Shown: in pieces, positions 17,013-25,501 of the stretch
Numbering within the stretch: the stretch's first letter is position 1
How the letters are laid out: each line of letters begins with the position of its first letter
Assembly (NCBI GenBank): GCA_001189495.1
Contig: CP012068.1
Location: 868,001-932,000 of the forward strand
Reading direction: 5' to 3'
DNA from: Eubacterium sulci ATCC 35585
GTDB taxonomy: Bacteria; Bacillota; Clostridia; Peptostreptococcales; Anaerovoracaceae
Length of the DNA: 64,000 nt
Made by a program: the position numbers and the translations under genes
Notes under the pieces: model-generated
Database searches by the model: none
What the model saw: the letters and a program-made list of their open reading frames with translations, nothing else
Told to the model about the DNA's origin: nothing

Positions 17013-17789
17013 TTATCTGTTCTTGAACTCTGCTGGTCGCTTCTCTAGGAATGCTGTCATGCCTTCCTTCTTATCTTCTGAAGCAAATGCAGCTGTAAAT
17101 GTCTCAATTTCAAACATTGAAGCTGACTTCATATCCATATCGAATCCATTGTTGATTGCACTAATTGCAGTTGCAACAGCGATAGGAGCCTTTGACATGA
17201 TTGTTCTGATTGTCTTTTCAGCAACTTCCATAAGCTCTTCAGCTGGAACTAGTCTCTCTACAAGACCGATTCTGTGTGCTTCAGCAGCATCGATAATCTC
17301 TGCTGTAAGAACTAAGTACTCAGCCATTCCTTTTCCTACAAGTCGGGAAAGTCTCTGAGTTCCACCGAATCCAGGAATAATTCCTAGACCAACTTCTGGC
17401 TGACCAAATTTTGCCTTATCAGAAGCGATTCTGATGTCACAAGCCATAGCTAGCTCGCATCCGCCACCTAGTGCGAATCCGTTAACAGCAGCAACTACTG
17501 GCTTTGGAAGCTGTTCAATCTTATTCATAACATTATGTCCTGCTATCATCATCTCACGACCCTCAAGAGCATTGAGTCCGCACATCTGAGCGATGTCAGC
17601 ACCTGCAACGAATGCGCGGCCTTCACCTGTTAGCAAAACACCCTTAACTGCATCGTCCTTTTCGATAGCTGTGAAAGCATCAAGTAGCTCTGAAAGCACA
17701 TCCATGTTGAGTGCGTTCATAGCCTTAGGTCTGTTGATAGTAACAATAGCTAAACCTTCATTTACTTCGTATTTAATATTTTCGTACAT
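17013..17789 (-). CDS. Enoyl-CoA hydratase/crotonase
   Basis: This 258-residue member of the crotonase family hydrates short-chain 2-enoyl-CoA, for example crotonyl-CoA in butyrate or amino-acid fermentation. The oxyanion-hole segments AFVAGADIAQM and ALGGGCELAMACDIRIAS are present, and the catalytic Glu pair lies in NGFALGGGCELA and GQPEVGLGIIPGFGGTQRL. ATG 17789 is chosen because AAAGGA lies eight bases upstream; an eight-residue longer start is less likely. The gene stands alone, without thiolase or dehydrogenase genes beside it, so the pathway is not fixed by context. Related hydrolases or isomerases share the same fold, so substrate certainty is moderate. Confidence 0.9.
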   Translation of the reverse strand: MYENIKYEVNEGLAIVTINRPKAMNALNMDVLSELLDAFTAIEKDDAVKGVLLTGEGRAFVAGADIAQMCGLNALEGREMMIAGHNVMNKIEQLPKPVVAAVNGFALGGGCELAMACDIRIASDKAKFGQPEVGLGIIPGFGGTQRLSRLVGKGMAEYLVLTAEIIDAAEAHRIGLVERLVPAEELMEVAEKTIRTIMSKAPIAVATAISAINNGFDMDMKSASMFEIETFTAAFASEDKKEGMTAFLEKRPAEFKNR

Positions 17790-17878
17790 AACTTCGTCCT
17801 TTCGACTATGCAATAAACTATTTGTTAATAATATAACATTTTCACTAATTTATTTCAAGTGAATAAGCACGACATTTA

Positions 17879-18511
17879 TCAATCATTAGAATGTGTAATG
17901 ATTAATTCGCCTTTGCTGAAGCTTATATCAGCATCATCTGATATTACTTCATTGCTTGCTCCAAGGCTTGTTGCTTTTGGGAGCGTGAAGCTATCGAGAG
18001 GGTACTTACAACCTTTGATGAAAAGATTTTCGCAGCAGTCACTATAGCTATTTACACCAAGGTATTTATATTCGGTTCCGAGTATATTTTTGGATAGTTT
18101 GTGTAAGCCCGGTGCCAGCATATATACATAATTATAACCATCCATGAAAGCAAGATGAGAGAGCCTCTTATAGTATTTTGCTAGGATGCCTAGATTTGCT
18201 AGTGTATGATCAAATCTTCGGCCTAGGCCACCTATGATTACTACCTCATCAATTCCACGCTCTATTGCAAGCTCGAGAGCTGCCTCTGTATCTGTCAAAT
18301 CTTTCTCCTTTGGAAGGGAGATGATTTCGGCTTTTGATGTACATGGTGTTTTTGATGAGTCAAAATCGCCAATTATTATATCGGGAGTAAGTCCTATTTT
18401 GCTAGCATTAAGATAGCCACCATCTGCTGCTATACATGAGGTGAAATCCTTGAGGCCTTTGACTGCCTCAATGTTATCTACATATGCTGTTACTATAATA
18501 GCCTTTTTCAT
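17879..18511 (-). CDS. thiN: Thiamine pyrophosphokinase
   Basis: The enzyme transfers pyrophosphate from ATP to thiamine to make the cofactor TPP. Its 210 residues are the usual length. The N-terminal catalytic domain has CIAADGGYLNASKIGLTPDIIIGDFDSS and the EKDLTDTEAALELA segment; GGLGRRFDHTLANL is the second signature, with its arginine and histidine. The C-terminal half is the beta-sandwich thiamine-binding domain. The gene is monocistronic, convergent to nothing and about 80 bp from the divergent DUF975 genes. Confidence 0.95.
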   Translation of the reverse strand: MKKAIIVTAYVDNIEAVKGLKDFTSCIAADGGYLNASKIGLTPDIIIGDFDSSKTPCTSKAEIISLPKEKDLTDTEAALELAIERGIDEVVIIGGLGRRFDHTLANLGILAKYYKRLSHLAFMDGYNYVYMLAPGLHKLSKNILGTEYKYLGVNSYSDCCENLFIKGCKYPLDSFTLPKATSLGASNEVISDDADISFSKGELIITHSND

Positions 18512-18589
18512 TATAAACCTCTGTTCATATATTTGAATATATTATATAATATCTAGTGTAAAAGTGAAACGATTTATACGGAGGTAGTT

Positions 18590-19666
18590 ATGTATAATAA
18601 TATAGTAGTGTCTGAAGCGTATAGTGATGTACGTGCTATGGCTCGCAATGTGATGAGGCGTAAGTGGTTTATGTCTGCTCTAGCTTTGTTGATTTACACT
18701 TTTTTGAGTTCAAATCTTCCTAATATGCTAGGCGCTATGATCCCAGCTTTTAAAAGAACTATATACCTTAATTTTGTGGATAGATATTATGAGTATTCTA
18801 CATTCCCAGGGCTATATAGCTTTGTTATTGAAGCTGCTTTTACTCTAGGACTTGCTATGTTTGTTCTTAACTTTATAAGAGCAGGTAAGGTGTCTTTGGA
18901 GCTACTATTTTCTGGATTTGAAAAGTTCATTAAAGCATTTTTGATAAACTTTATAATGTCCATAATTATATTTGTAGGTCTAGTATTATTTATAGTTCCA
19001 GGAATCATTTTTGGACTCATGTATTCACAGGCATACTACATCTTAGCTGATAATCCTGAACTTGGAGCAATTGAGTGCCTAAGAAGATCAAGAATCATGA
19101 TGATCGAAAACAAGGGTTATCTATTTGGCCTAAGGCTTTCCTTCATTGGATGGGCACTGCTTGCAGCAATATCAATTGTGGTTGGGGAATATATTTTGCA
19201 GGACATGATAATTACATCGCCAGTAGTTAAGTTGCTTGTACATACTGTAATGGAGATTCCTATGTATTTTGTGCTTGCATATCTTCAGGTAACGAATGGT
19301 ATATTTTATGAGCTTGCATCAGGACATATTCGCCCAGTCGTTAATCCTACATACGCAAATATGTATGGAACTCTGAATCAGAATGGATTTAACGATAACC
19401 AAGGCTTCAATCAGAATACATATGATAGCAATCAGGGATATGGTCAGAATATGCCTAATAGCAATCAGGGATATAACCAGAATATGCCTAATGACAATCA
19501 GGGATATGACATACAGGATCAGACTGATTTTAACCATGGAGTAGATAAAAATCAGGCTAGCTTTGGCGAATCGGAGATACAAGAAGCTCAGAATGTGCAC
19601 CAGGATGCTGTTAATTCAAGTGAAACCCAAGTGGATTCTGATGAAAATTTTGACACAGAAAGGTAA
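18590..19666 (+). CDS. DUF975-family membrane protein with Q/N-rich repeat tail
   Basis: This 358-residue membrane protein of unknown function belongs to the DUF975 family. About five to six hydrophobic segments cover residues 30-240, including the family-typical PGIIFGLMYSQAYYILADNPELGAIECLRRSRIMM block. The last 110 residues are polar and low-complexity: three units of an 11-residue repeat (NQGYxQNMPNx, nt 19430-19515, 33-bp period) precede an acidic end. GGAGG precedes the ATG. The downstream gene, two bases away, is a paralogue without the tail (start MYNNI and the same core motif), so the pair arose by tandem duplication and is an operon. Confidence 0.85.
   Translation: MYNNIVVSEAYSDVRAMARNVMRRKWFMSALALLIYTFLSSNLPNMLGAMIPAFKRTIYLNFVDRYYEYSTFPGLYSFVIEAAFTLGLAMFVLNFIRAGKVSLELLFSGFEKFIKAFLINFIMSIIIFVGLVLFIVPGIIFGLMYSQAYYILADNPELGAIECLRRSRIMMIENKGYLFGLRLSFIGWALLAAISIVVGEYILQDMIITSPVVKLLVHTVMEIPMYFVLAYLQVTNGIFYELASGHIRPVVNPTYANMYGTLNQNGFNDNQGFNQNTYDSNQGYGQNMPNSNQGYNQNMPNDNQGYDIQDQTDFNHGVDKNQASFGESEIQEAQNVHQDAVNSSETQVDSDENFDTER
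19430..19528 (+). repeat. Three 33-bp in-frame tandem repeats
   Basis: AATCAGGGATAT recurs at 19430, 19463 and 19496, giving an 11-residue Q/N-rich protein repeat. The third unit diverges at its end. These are coding tandem repeats in the DUF975 tail and a likely site of copy-number variation. Confidence 0.85.
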
Positions 19667-19668
19667 AC

Positions 19669-20439
19669 ATGTATAACAACATAATCGTTACAGAATCATA
19701 TACAAATATGCGTGCTATGGCAAGAAAAGTTCTATCTGGTAAATGGATGATTTTTTCTTTCGGTATGTTCATATTCATGCTTCTTAGCGCGCTGATTCCT
19801 TCGTTTTTAGGAAGGATTATACATGTATTTGACGCATCGATTTACATCGAATCTCAAGATGAGTATTATGAGTATTCTCGCTTTCCATTTCTATATATGG
19901 TAGCTATTCAGGGTTCATTTACTCTGGGATTTTCAATGTTTGTACTTAACTTTATAAGAACAGCTAAGACAGCTTATGATCTATTCTTTTGCGGATTCGA
20001 AAGATTTTTCAAGGCCTTTACGCTTTTTCTTTTGATGAATGTATTTGCATTCCTTTGGTCAATGCTGTTCTTTATACCAGGAGTTATAGCTTATTTTAGA
20101 TATTCATTGGCATTTTACATACTTGCAGATAATCCTGAGCTAAGTGCTATGGAATGCCTAAGACGCTCTAAGATAATGATGAGGGGAAACAAGGGATATT
20201 TATTTGGACTAAACTTATCATTCTTTGGATGGGCTTTGCTAGCTATATTAGCAGTAGTACTTATGACTGATACAGTAATTTTATTTGTGCCGTATGTGAA
20301 TATCTATATCACATCCATAATGCAAATTTTTCTTTTAATACCAACCTACATACTTATGTCTTACATAAATACAGCAAATGGACTGTTTTATGAAATTGCT
20401 TCTGGGCATCTAAGGCAAATAGATAATCAAATGTATTAA
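19669..20439 (+). CDS. DUF975-family membrane protein, tail-less paralogue
   Basis: The protein has 256 residues and aligns over its whole length with the core of the preceding gene. MYNNIIVTESYTNMRAMARKVLSGKW matches the neighbour's start, and the central block LADNPELSAMECLRRSKIMMRGNKGYLFGLNLSFFGWALLAI is nearly the same. Several membrane helices and charged loops are present, and no catalytic motif. It ends at HLRQIDNQMY, exactly where the neighbour begins its repeat tail. It starts two bases after the previous stop, with AAAGG in the upstream gene. The two may form a hetero-oligomer; the function is unknown. Confidence 0.85.
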   Translation: MYNNIIVTESYTNMRAMARKVLSGKWMIFSFGMFIFMLLSALIPSFLGRIIHVFDASIYIESQDEYYEYSRFPFLYMVAIQGSFTLGFSMFVLNFIRTAKTAYDLFFCGFERFFKAFTLFLLMNVFAFLWSMLFFIPGVIAYFRYSLAFYILADNPELSAMECLRRSKIMMRGNKGYLFGLNLSFFGWALLAILAVVLMTDTVILFVPYVNIYITSIMQIFLLIPTYILMSYINTANGLFYEIASGHLRQIDNQMY

Positions 20440-20458
20440 TACTGATAATAAAAACAGC

Positions 20459-20497
20459 CTTGCATTGCTGAGTAGCTTTGCAAGGTTAATTTTTTTA
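20459..20497. terminator. Terminator after the DUF975 pair
   Basis: CCTTGCA (20459-20465) pairs with TGCAAGG (20479-20485), followed by TTAATTTTTTT. The A-rich left flank may also end the convergent rluA-type transcript. Confidence 0.75.
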
Positions 20498-21406
20498 CTA
20501 TATCTCAGATTCTAGCTTTGATATTAGTTCTTTAATATCTGCTGGAATATCCGTTTTGATTTTTAGTCTTGTCTTTTTGACCGGGTGGTCACACTCAAAG
20601 TAATAGGAGTGTAAAGCTTGTCTTTTATCAAAAATATCGCAAGGGCCTTTATATAGCCAGTCTCCAAGAAGAGGATGTCCGATATGAGCCATATGAACTC
20701 TAATTTGGTGTGTTCTTCCGGTATACAATCTTAAATCGACGAGAGTGGCTGTTTTATACCTCTGAAGGACTTTGACAGATGTCTTAGAAGGGTAACCGCC
20801 TTCTGACACAGGTAAAACTCTGCGAGCTATATTTCCCTCAATAGGTCTACCGATAGGAAGATCGATTTCTATTTCATCTTCTTCTATAATTCCATCTACT
20901 ACAGCATAGTATTTTTTGACTGTAGTATTTGCGGTCATTTGTTTGTTGAGTTCAGCCTGTGCATAGGAGTTTTTTCCAATTATCAAAATCCCAGTTGTGT
21001 CCATGTCGAGCCTGTTTATAAATCTAATCTTAAAGCTTTGGCCTGTTTGGTTCATATAGTTCATGAGCCCGTTTGCAATAGTGTGGTCAGGATGTCCCTT
21101 TGTAGGGTGTACTGTGACCTCAGCCTGCTTATCAATAAAAAGTAAATCATCGTCTTCGTAGACTGGATAAATGGGTATGTCTTCAGCAGGGAAGTGGCTT
21201 TGCTCTTCTGGCATCAAAACGGTTATTTTGTCGCCTTCATTTGCTGTTGTCCAGCCAGGAACTGACTCACCGTTGCAAATTAGGAGATTTCCGAATTTAA
21301 TTTTCGTCATTAACCTTGAAGAAAAATGGTACTTCTGCTTGATTATTCTTTTTAGCTGCTGACCGGCTTCCTCAGGGGAGATGGTAAACTGATATTTATC
21401 TGGCAT
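20498..21406 (-). CDS. RluA-family pseudouridine synthase
   Basis: The enzyme isomerises specific uridines in rRNA or tRNA to pseudouridine. In its 302 residues an N-terminal S4-like domain (about 10-75) precedes the catalytic domain. The active-site motif reads INRLDMDTTG, with the catalytic Asp; most relatives have HRLD, so the His-to-Asn change is noted. The RTHQIRVHMAHIGHPLLGD motif confirms RluA/RluC/RluD type. The target cannot be assigned. A GGAGG lies upstream of the ATG. It is followed upstream on the same strand by nadK and pepF, likely as pepF-nadK-rluA in one operon. Confidence 0.93.
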   Translation of the reverse strand: MPDKYQFTISPEEAGQQLKRIIKQKYHFSSRLMTKIKFGNLLICNGESVPGWTTANEGDKITVLMPEEQSHFPAEDIPIYPVYEDDDLLFIDKQAEVTVHPTKGHPDHTIANGLMNYMNQTGQSFKIRFINRLDMDTTGILIIGKNSYAQAELNKQMTANTTVKKYYAVVDGIIEEDEIEIDLPIGRPIEGNIARRVLPVSEGGYPSKTSVKVLQRYKTATLVDLRLYTGRTHQIRVHMAHIGHPLLGDWLYKGPCDIFDKRQALHSYYFECDHPVKKTRLKIKTDIPADIKELISKLESEI

Positions 21407-21429
21407 CTATGGGATGTCCTCCACGTAAT

Positions 21430-22239
21430 TTATAGGAACTTGCTCTTTACCTTTGACCAGAAGTCGTAAGATTCAAGCCTGAGCAGTTTAACATTTGTCT
21501 CAGAGAGACATACTTCAATATTGCTCACATTATCAAAGAATTTAGAAAATCCATCAAAGGCTATGGTTATTTTGACTTTACTGCTATTGTCAACTGGTTT
21601 CACCTCCATGCTGAGATCAGGTGGCAGAAGGATGCTTGATGTAAATGATCTATATGCAGTCGTATTCATTGGTGCGATTGGAGTTGCTTGAAGCAGTCTA
21701 AGCCTTGGGTCAACAATGCTTCCGCCGAGAGAGTAGTTATAAGCTGTACTTCCTGCTGGGGTAGAAACCAAAAGGCCGTCACCGCTGAATCTTTCAATAA
21801 AGCTTCCGGCAATTGATATATCAAAATGCACCGAATATGCATAGTTGGCATTGCTTGCTATTATTATCTCGTTTAAGCCTTTAAGTTCTTCGCAGATACC
21901 GTCGTGGTAGACATGGGCCATAACAGTCTGCATGCTCTGAATAGAGTACTTCTGATTGATGTAGTTATCGATGAATTCATCGAGTCTATCTGGCATAATC
22001 TCTTGGAAAAACCCTAGATGACCTGTATTAATTCCAATAATAGGGATCATCGGAAAATCAAATTCATGAATTAGATCCAAAAAAGTTCCATCTCCGCCTA
22101 TGCATACTATGAGCTCAACCTCGCTGTCGAGCTCGCTAACTATTGTGAACTCCTTTGCTATAAGCTTTTCGCTAAGGAGTTTTTTTGTTGAAATTGAGTT
22201 TTCTGTTTGACTGTTGTAGATCAAAATCTTTCTTTGCAT
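21430..22239 (-). CDS. nadK: NAD kinase
   Basis: NadK phosphorylates NAD to NADP, the only route to NADP in the cell. It has 269 residues. The GGDGTFLDLIHEFD motif with its catalytic Asp (about 53-66) and NTGHLGFFQEI are diagnostic, and GDGLLVSTPAGSTAYNYSLGGSIV is the C-terminal NAD-binding signature. CGGAGAG precedes the ATG. It lies between pepF (19 bp upstream) and the pseudouridine synthase (23 bp downstream) on the same strand, so these are probably cotranscribed. Confidence 0.96.
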   Translation of the reverse strand: MQRKILIYNSQTENSISTKKLLSEKLIAKEFTIVSELDSEVELIVCIGGDGTFLDLIHEFDFPMIPIIGINTGHLGFFQEIMPDRLDEFIDNYINQKYSIQSMQTVMAHVYHDGICEELKGLNEIIIASNANYAYSVHFDISIAGSFIERFSGDGLLVSTPAGSTAYNYSLGGSIVDPRLRLLQATPIAPMNTTAYRSFTSSILLPPDLSMEVKPVDNSSKVKITIAFDGFSKFFDNVSNIEVCLSETNVKLLRLESYDFWSKVKSKFL

Positions 22240-22258
22240 TTCATCTCTCCGTGTGAAA

Positions 22259-24058
22259 CTATATCATCGCTTCAAATTCATCTACTAAGGAACTAAACAT
22301 TTCCATTGCATCTCTGATAGGCTCTGGCTTGCTCATATCTACACCTGCAACTTTGAGTTCATCAACAGGGAACATGCTTGAACCTAGTGTTAGGAAGCGT
22401 CTATAATCCTTAACTGCTTTTTCGCCTTCTTTAAGAATTTTCTTTGATATAGCTGTTGCAGCTGAAAATCCTGTAGCATACTGATATACATAGAAGGAGC
22501 GATAGAAGTGAGGAATTCTAGCCCATTCATATTTAATGTAGTCATCCTTTGATAGGGCATCGCCAAAGTACATTGAATTGAGCTTTTCATATTCTTCACA
22601 AAGTCTTTCTGCAGTGAGACTTCCACCTTCTTCAACATATTTGTGAGTCCAGTTCTCAAATTCTGCAAACATTGTCTGACGAAATACAGTAGCTCTGAAT
22701 TCCTCGATGAACTTGTTTAGGATGTACATCTTTGATGTCTTATCGTTTTCATTCTCAAGAAGATAGTTGAGAAGGAGAGACTCGTTAACTGTTGATGCAA
22801 CTTCTGCAACAAAGATGGAATAGTCACCGTATACAGGTGGCTGATTCTTTCTTGTATAGTAGGAGTGCATGGAGTGCCCCATCTCGTGAACAAGCGTCAA
22901 AACATCCTGAAGCTTATCACCATAGTTTAGCAGTATAAAAGGATTGCTATCGTATGATCCAAAACTGTACGCGCCACTCGTCTTACCTTTATTCTCGTAG
23001 ATGTCAATCCATCTATTATTTATGCCTTGGTCAACTGTTTCTATATAGTCGTCTCCAAGTACAGATAGGGCGCTTTTCATTATTTCAACTGCTTCATCAA
23101 AGCTTATCTTATTGTTAGGAACATCAACCAAAGGTGTGTAAATATCGTACATCTTTAGTTCGTCAACACCTAAAATTTTCTTGCGTATCTCTGTGTACTT
23201 ATGTAAAACTGGGAGATACTCATGCACAACAGAAATAAGATTATCGTAAACTGATTCAGGAATATCGTGACCGTAAAGTTCAGCTTGCCTTGCCGATTCA
23301 TATTTACGGATACTTGCCTTGGTGCAGTCTGCCTTTACATTGGTGTTATATATAGCAGTAATAGTATTTATATGCTCCTTGTACTGTTTGTACATTGCCT
23401 CAAATGCGTTTTTCCTAAGCGTTCTATCACTTGATTCCATAGCATTAATATAGTTGCCGTGGGTGAGTTCAAAGCTTTCACCATCTTCTCCTGTAATCTC
23501 ACCAAAACTCATATCAGCGTCGTTTAGCATGGAGAAAATCGTGTCAGGTGCATGTGTAACCGCACTTAATTTAGCGAGTATACCTTCCTCTTCAGCAGAT
23601 AGAACATGCTTTTTCATACGAAGAGTATTTTTTAGGGTGAACTCATAAAGAGCGAGGTCTTTGTTCTCCTCTAAAAATCCAAGAATGGTTTCTTCGGATG
23701 AGCTGAGAAGCTCAGGAGTAAAGAAACTCATCTTTGATGAGACTTCGGTAGCCAGTGTCATGCCTCTTCCAAATAGTTCCTGATACTTGCTATTTGTATT
23801 GTCTTCGTCTTGTTTCATCTTTGCGTAGCAAATCATTTTGCCAAGAAGTAAATCTATGCTGTCAATATCGCGAAGCGCTGATAGAAGGGTGCTGCTTGAA
23901 CTTGTTACATTACCTTGGTATTTTGTGAATTTATCTGCTAGCTCTGAAGCCTTCTTGTAGTCATCTTCCCAAAGCTCGTCGCTTGCGTACATTGTGCTTA
24001 AATCCCATTTATATTTAAGATCTATTTCAGACCTGTCTTTGACTTTTTTGCGTTCCAT
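22259..24058 (-). CDS. pepF: Oligoendopeptidase F
   Basis: PepF is a cytosolic zinc metallopeptidase of family M3B that cleaves peptides of about 7-17 residues. It has 599 residues, the usual size. The zinc motif is HEMGHSMHSYY (HExxH, about residue 385), and the third ligand Glu lies in FVAEVASTVNESLL. The N-terminal helical lobe and the C-terminal HFYRSFYVYQYATGFSAA segment match the family. GGAGG lies before the ATG. It is divergent from murI and leads the pepF-nadK-rluA strand. Confidence 0.96.
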   Translation of the reverse strand: MERKKVKDRSEIDLKYKWDLSTMYASDELWEDDYKKASELADKFTKYQGNVTSSSSTLLSALRDIDSIDLLLGKMICYAKMKQDEDNTNSKYQELFGRGMTLATEVSSKMSFFTPELLSSSEETILGFLEENKDLALYEFTLKNTLRMKKHVLSAEEEGILAKLSAVTHAPDTIFSMLNDADMSFGEITGEDGESFELTHGNYINAMESSDRTLRKNAFEAMYKQYKEHINTITAIYNTNVKADCTKASIRKYESARQAELYGHDIPESVYDNLISVVHEYLPVLHKYTEIRKKILGVDELKMYDIYTPLVDVPNNKISFDEAVEIMKSALSVLGDDYIETVDQGINNRWIDIYENKGKTSGAYSFGSYDSNPFILLNYGDKLQDVLTLVHEMGHSMHSYYTRKNQPPVYGDYSIFVAEVASTVNESLLLNYLLENENDKTSKMYILNKFIEEFRATVFRQTMFAEFENWTHKYVEEGGSLTAERLCEEYEKLNSMYFGDALSKDDYIKYEWARIPHFYRSFYVYQYATGFSAATAISKKILKEGEKAVKDYRRFLTLGSSMFPVDELKVAGVDMSKPEPIRDAMEMFSSLVDEFEAMI

Positions 24059-24126
24059 ATATTCCTCCGCTGTAGTATAATATTTAATATTGACAGTATA
24101 TCACACTTCAGAAAGGATTAACATAA

Positions 24127-24939
24127 ATGGACAATAGACCGATAGGTTTTTTTGATTCAGGAGTTGGCGGTGTAACGACGATTCCGCACATAATGAGAAT
24201 GCTACCAAATGAGAGCATTATCTTTTTTGGAGATACGGCAAGGACTCCATATGGTTCAAAGTCAGCAAAGACAATAAGACAGTTCACACTTCAGATAGGT
24301 GAATTTCTTAAAAAGAACGATGTCAAGATGATTGTCATAGCCTGTAACACTGTTAGTTCAACAGCTCTAGAGCTGTTGAGAGAGACTTATCCTGATATTC
24401 CTATCGTTGGTTGCATCACCCCAACAGCAAAAGAAGTTGTCAAGATATGTGATAAGGATAGCAGGATAGGAATAATGGCAACAAAGGCGACAGTTAAATC
24501 AGGAGTGTATGAGGACAAGATTAAGTCGCTAAACGAGGAGCTTTTTATAGAATCCATAGCGTGCCCGGCGCTGGTACCTTTGATAGAAGAAGGAATTATC
24601 GACAATGAGATAATGGATCTAACTCTTAAGTATTACCTTGATGATTTCATAAGGGAAAACGATATCAATACTTTGATTTTGGGCTGTACTCACTATCCGC
24701 TGATATCCAAGAATCTCAAGAGACTTTATCCTAATATCAAGATATTCAGTTCGTCAAAGGAGGTTGCTACAGCAGTCAAGATGGAGCTTGAGGCTGCAGA
24801 TATGCTCTCGCAAAACGAGAATGCAAAGAGCATTTTTTATGCAAGTGACCTTTCAGAGAACTTCGTAAATATGATTGAGAGAATATTAGGGCGAGATAGC
24901 GACGAACTTAATATTAAGTTTAAGAACTTAGATATATAA
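24127..24939 (+). CDS. murI: Glutamate racemase
   Basis: MurI makes D-glutamate for peptidoglycan without a cofactor, using two cysteines. In this 270-residue protein the first catalytic Cys is in VIACNTVSS and the second in LILGCTHYPLI. The N-terminal GFFDSGVGGVTT and FFGDTARTPYGSKS complete the signature. AAAGGATTAACATAA supplies the RBS. It starts a plus-strand run with an unknown acidic protein and a YkvI-like transporter. Confidence 0.97.
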   Translation: MDNRPIGFFDSGVGGVTTIPHIMRMLPNESIIFFGDTARTPYGSKSAKTIRQFTLQIGEFLKKNDVKMIVIACNTVSSTALELLRETYPDIPIVGCITPTAKEVVKICDKDSRIGIMATKATVKSGVYEDKIKSLNEELFIESIACPALVPLIEEGIIDNEIMDLTLKYYLDDFIRENDINTLILGCTHYPLISKNLKRLYPNIKIFSSSKEVATAVKMELEAADMLSQNENAKSIFYASDLSENFVNMIERILGRDSDELNIKFKNLDI

Positions 24940-24979
24940 CTGTTTTTTGATAGACATGAGAAAATAAGGTAGTGGAAAA

Positions 24980-25501
24980 ATGACTAAAGAAGAACTTTTT
25001 GAACTTGTAGATATAGAGACTGGCGAGGATTTCACGTATTTTGAGAACTTTGCTAACCTAATGGAAGCGGATGAATACTTGACTGAAGAAGACATCGGTA
25101 TGCTCCTTAGGGAACTTGACTGTATTACATTTTCTGAGCTGGCAGAAAGTTACTTTTATGACGTAATGGAGAATCTTCCTGACAATGCTATAGATATTTA
25201 TAATACTATGGAGGCAGTTAAGAGAAACATTGTTTCAATTTCTACTGCAATTGCAAAGGGTGAGGAGCAAAGTCACAAGCTTTGTAGAGAGATATATAAC
25301 TTCCGCAATTGGTACTCTAATGCGCAGTCGTGCTATGCTACAGATCTCAGTAGTGGTAAAGAAAATCTGATTAGCATTAGAGATGCAATATACGAAAACA
25401 AGCTGGCTGGTATAACTAAAACAGACTGGGTGTTTGATTTTTCGGATTGTGACCAGCTTGAAATCAGCGAATATATCATAAATGTAGGAGAACTTTCATG
25501 A
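24980..25501 (+). CDS. Acidic protein of unknown function
   Basis: I do not recognise this 173-residue protein. It is strongly acidic and predicted mostly helical. It has no signal peptide, membrane segment or known motif. Two cysteines are near LCREIYN and NAQSCYATD. The ending (FDFSDCDQLEISEYIINVGELS) is translated through the start of the next gene: its TGA overlaps the ATG of the YkvI-like transporter (ATGA at 25498-25501). This tight coupling suggests a partner or regulator of the transporter, but that is inference. The ATG has AAGGTAGTGGAAAA upstream. Confidence 0.75.
   Translation: MTKEELFELVDIETGEDFTYFENFANLMEADEYLTEEDIGMLLRELDCITFSELAESYFYDVMENLPDNAIDIYNTMEAVKRNIVSISTAIAKGEEQSHKLCREIYNFRNWYSNAQSCYATDLSSGKENLISIRDAIYENKLAGITKTDWVFDFSDCDQLEISEYIINVGELS

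Noticed and set aside
19430-19528. Regular 33-bp repeats, considered as a short CRISPR array
   Set aside because: The repeats are adjacent, in frame and coding, with no unique spacers and no cas genes.
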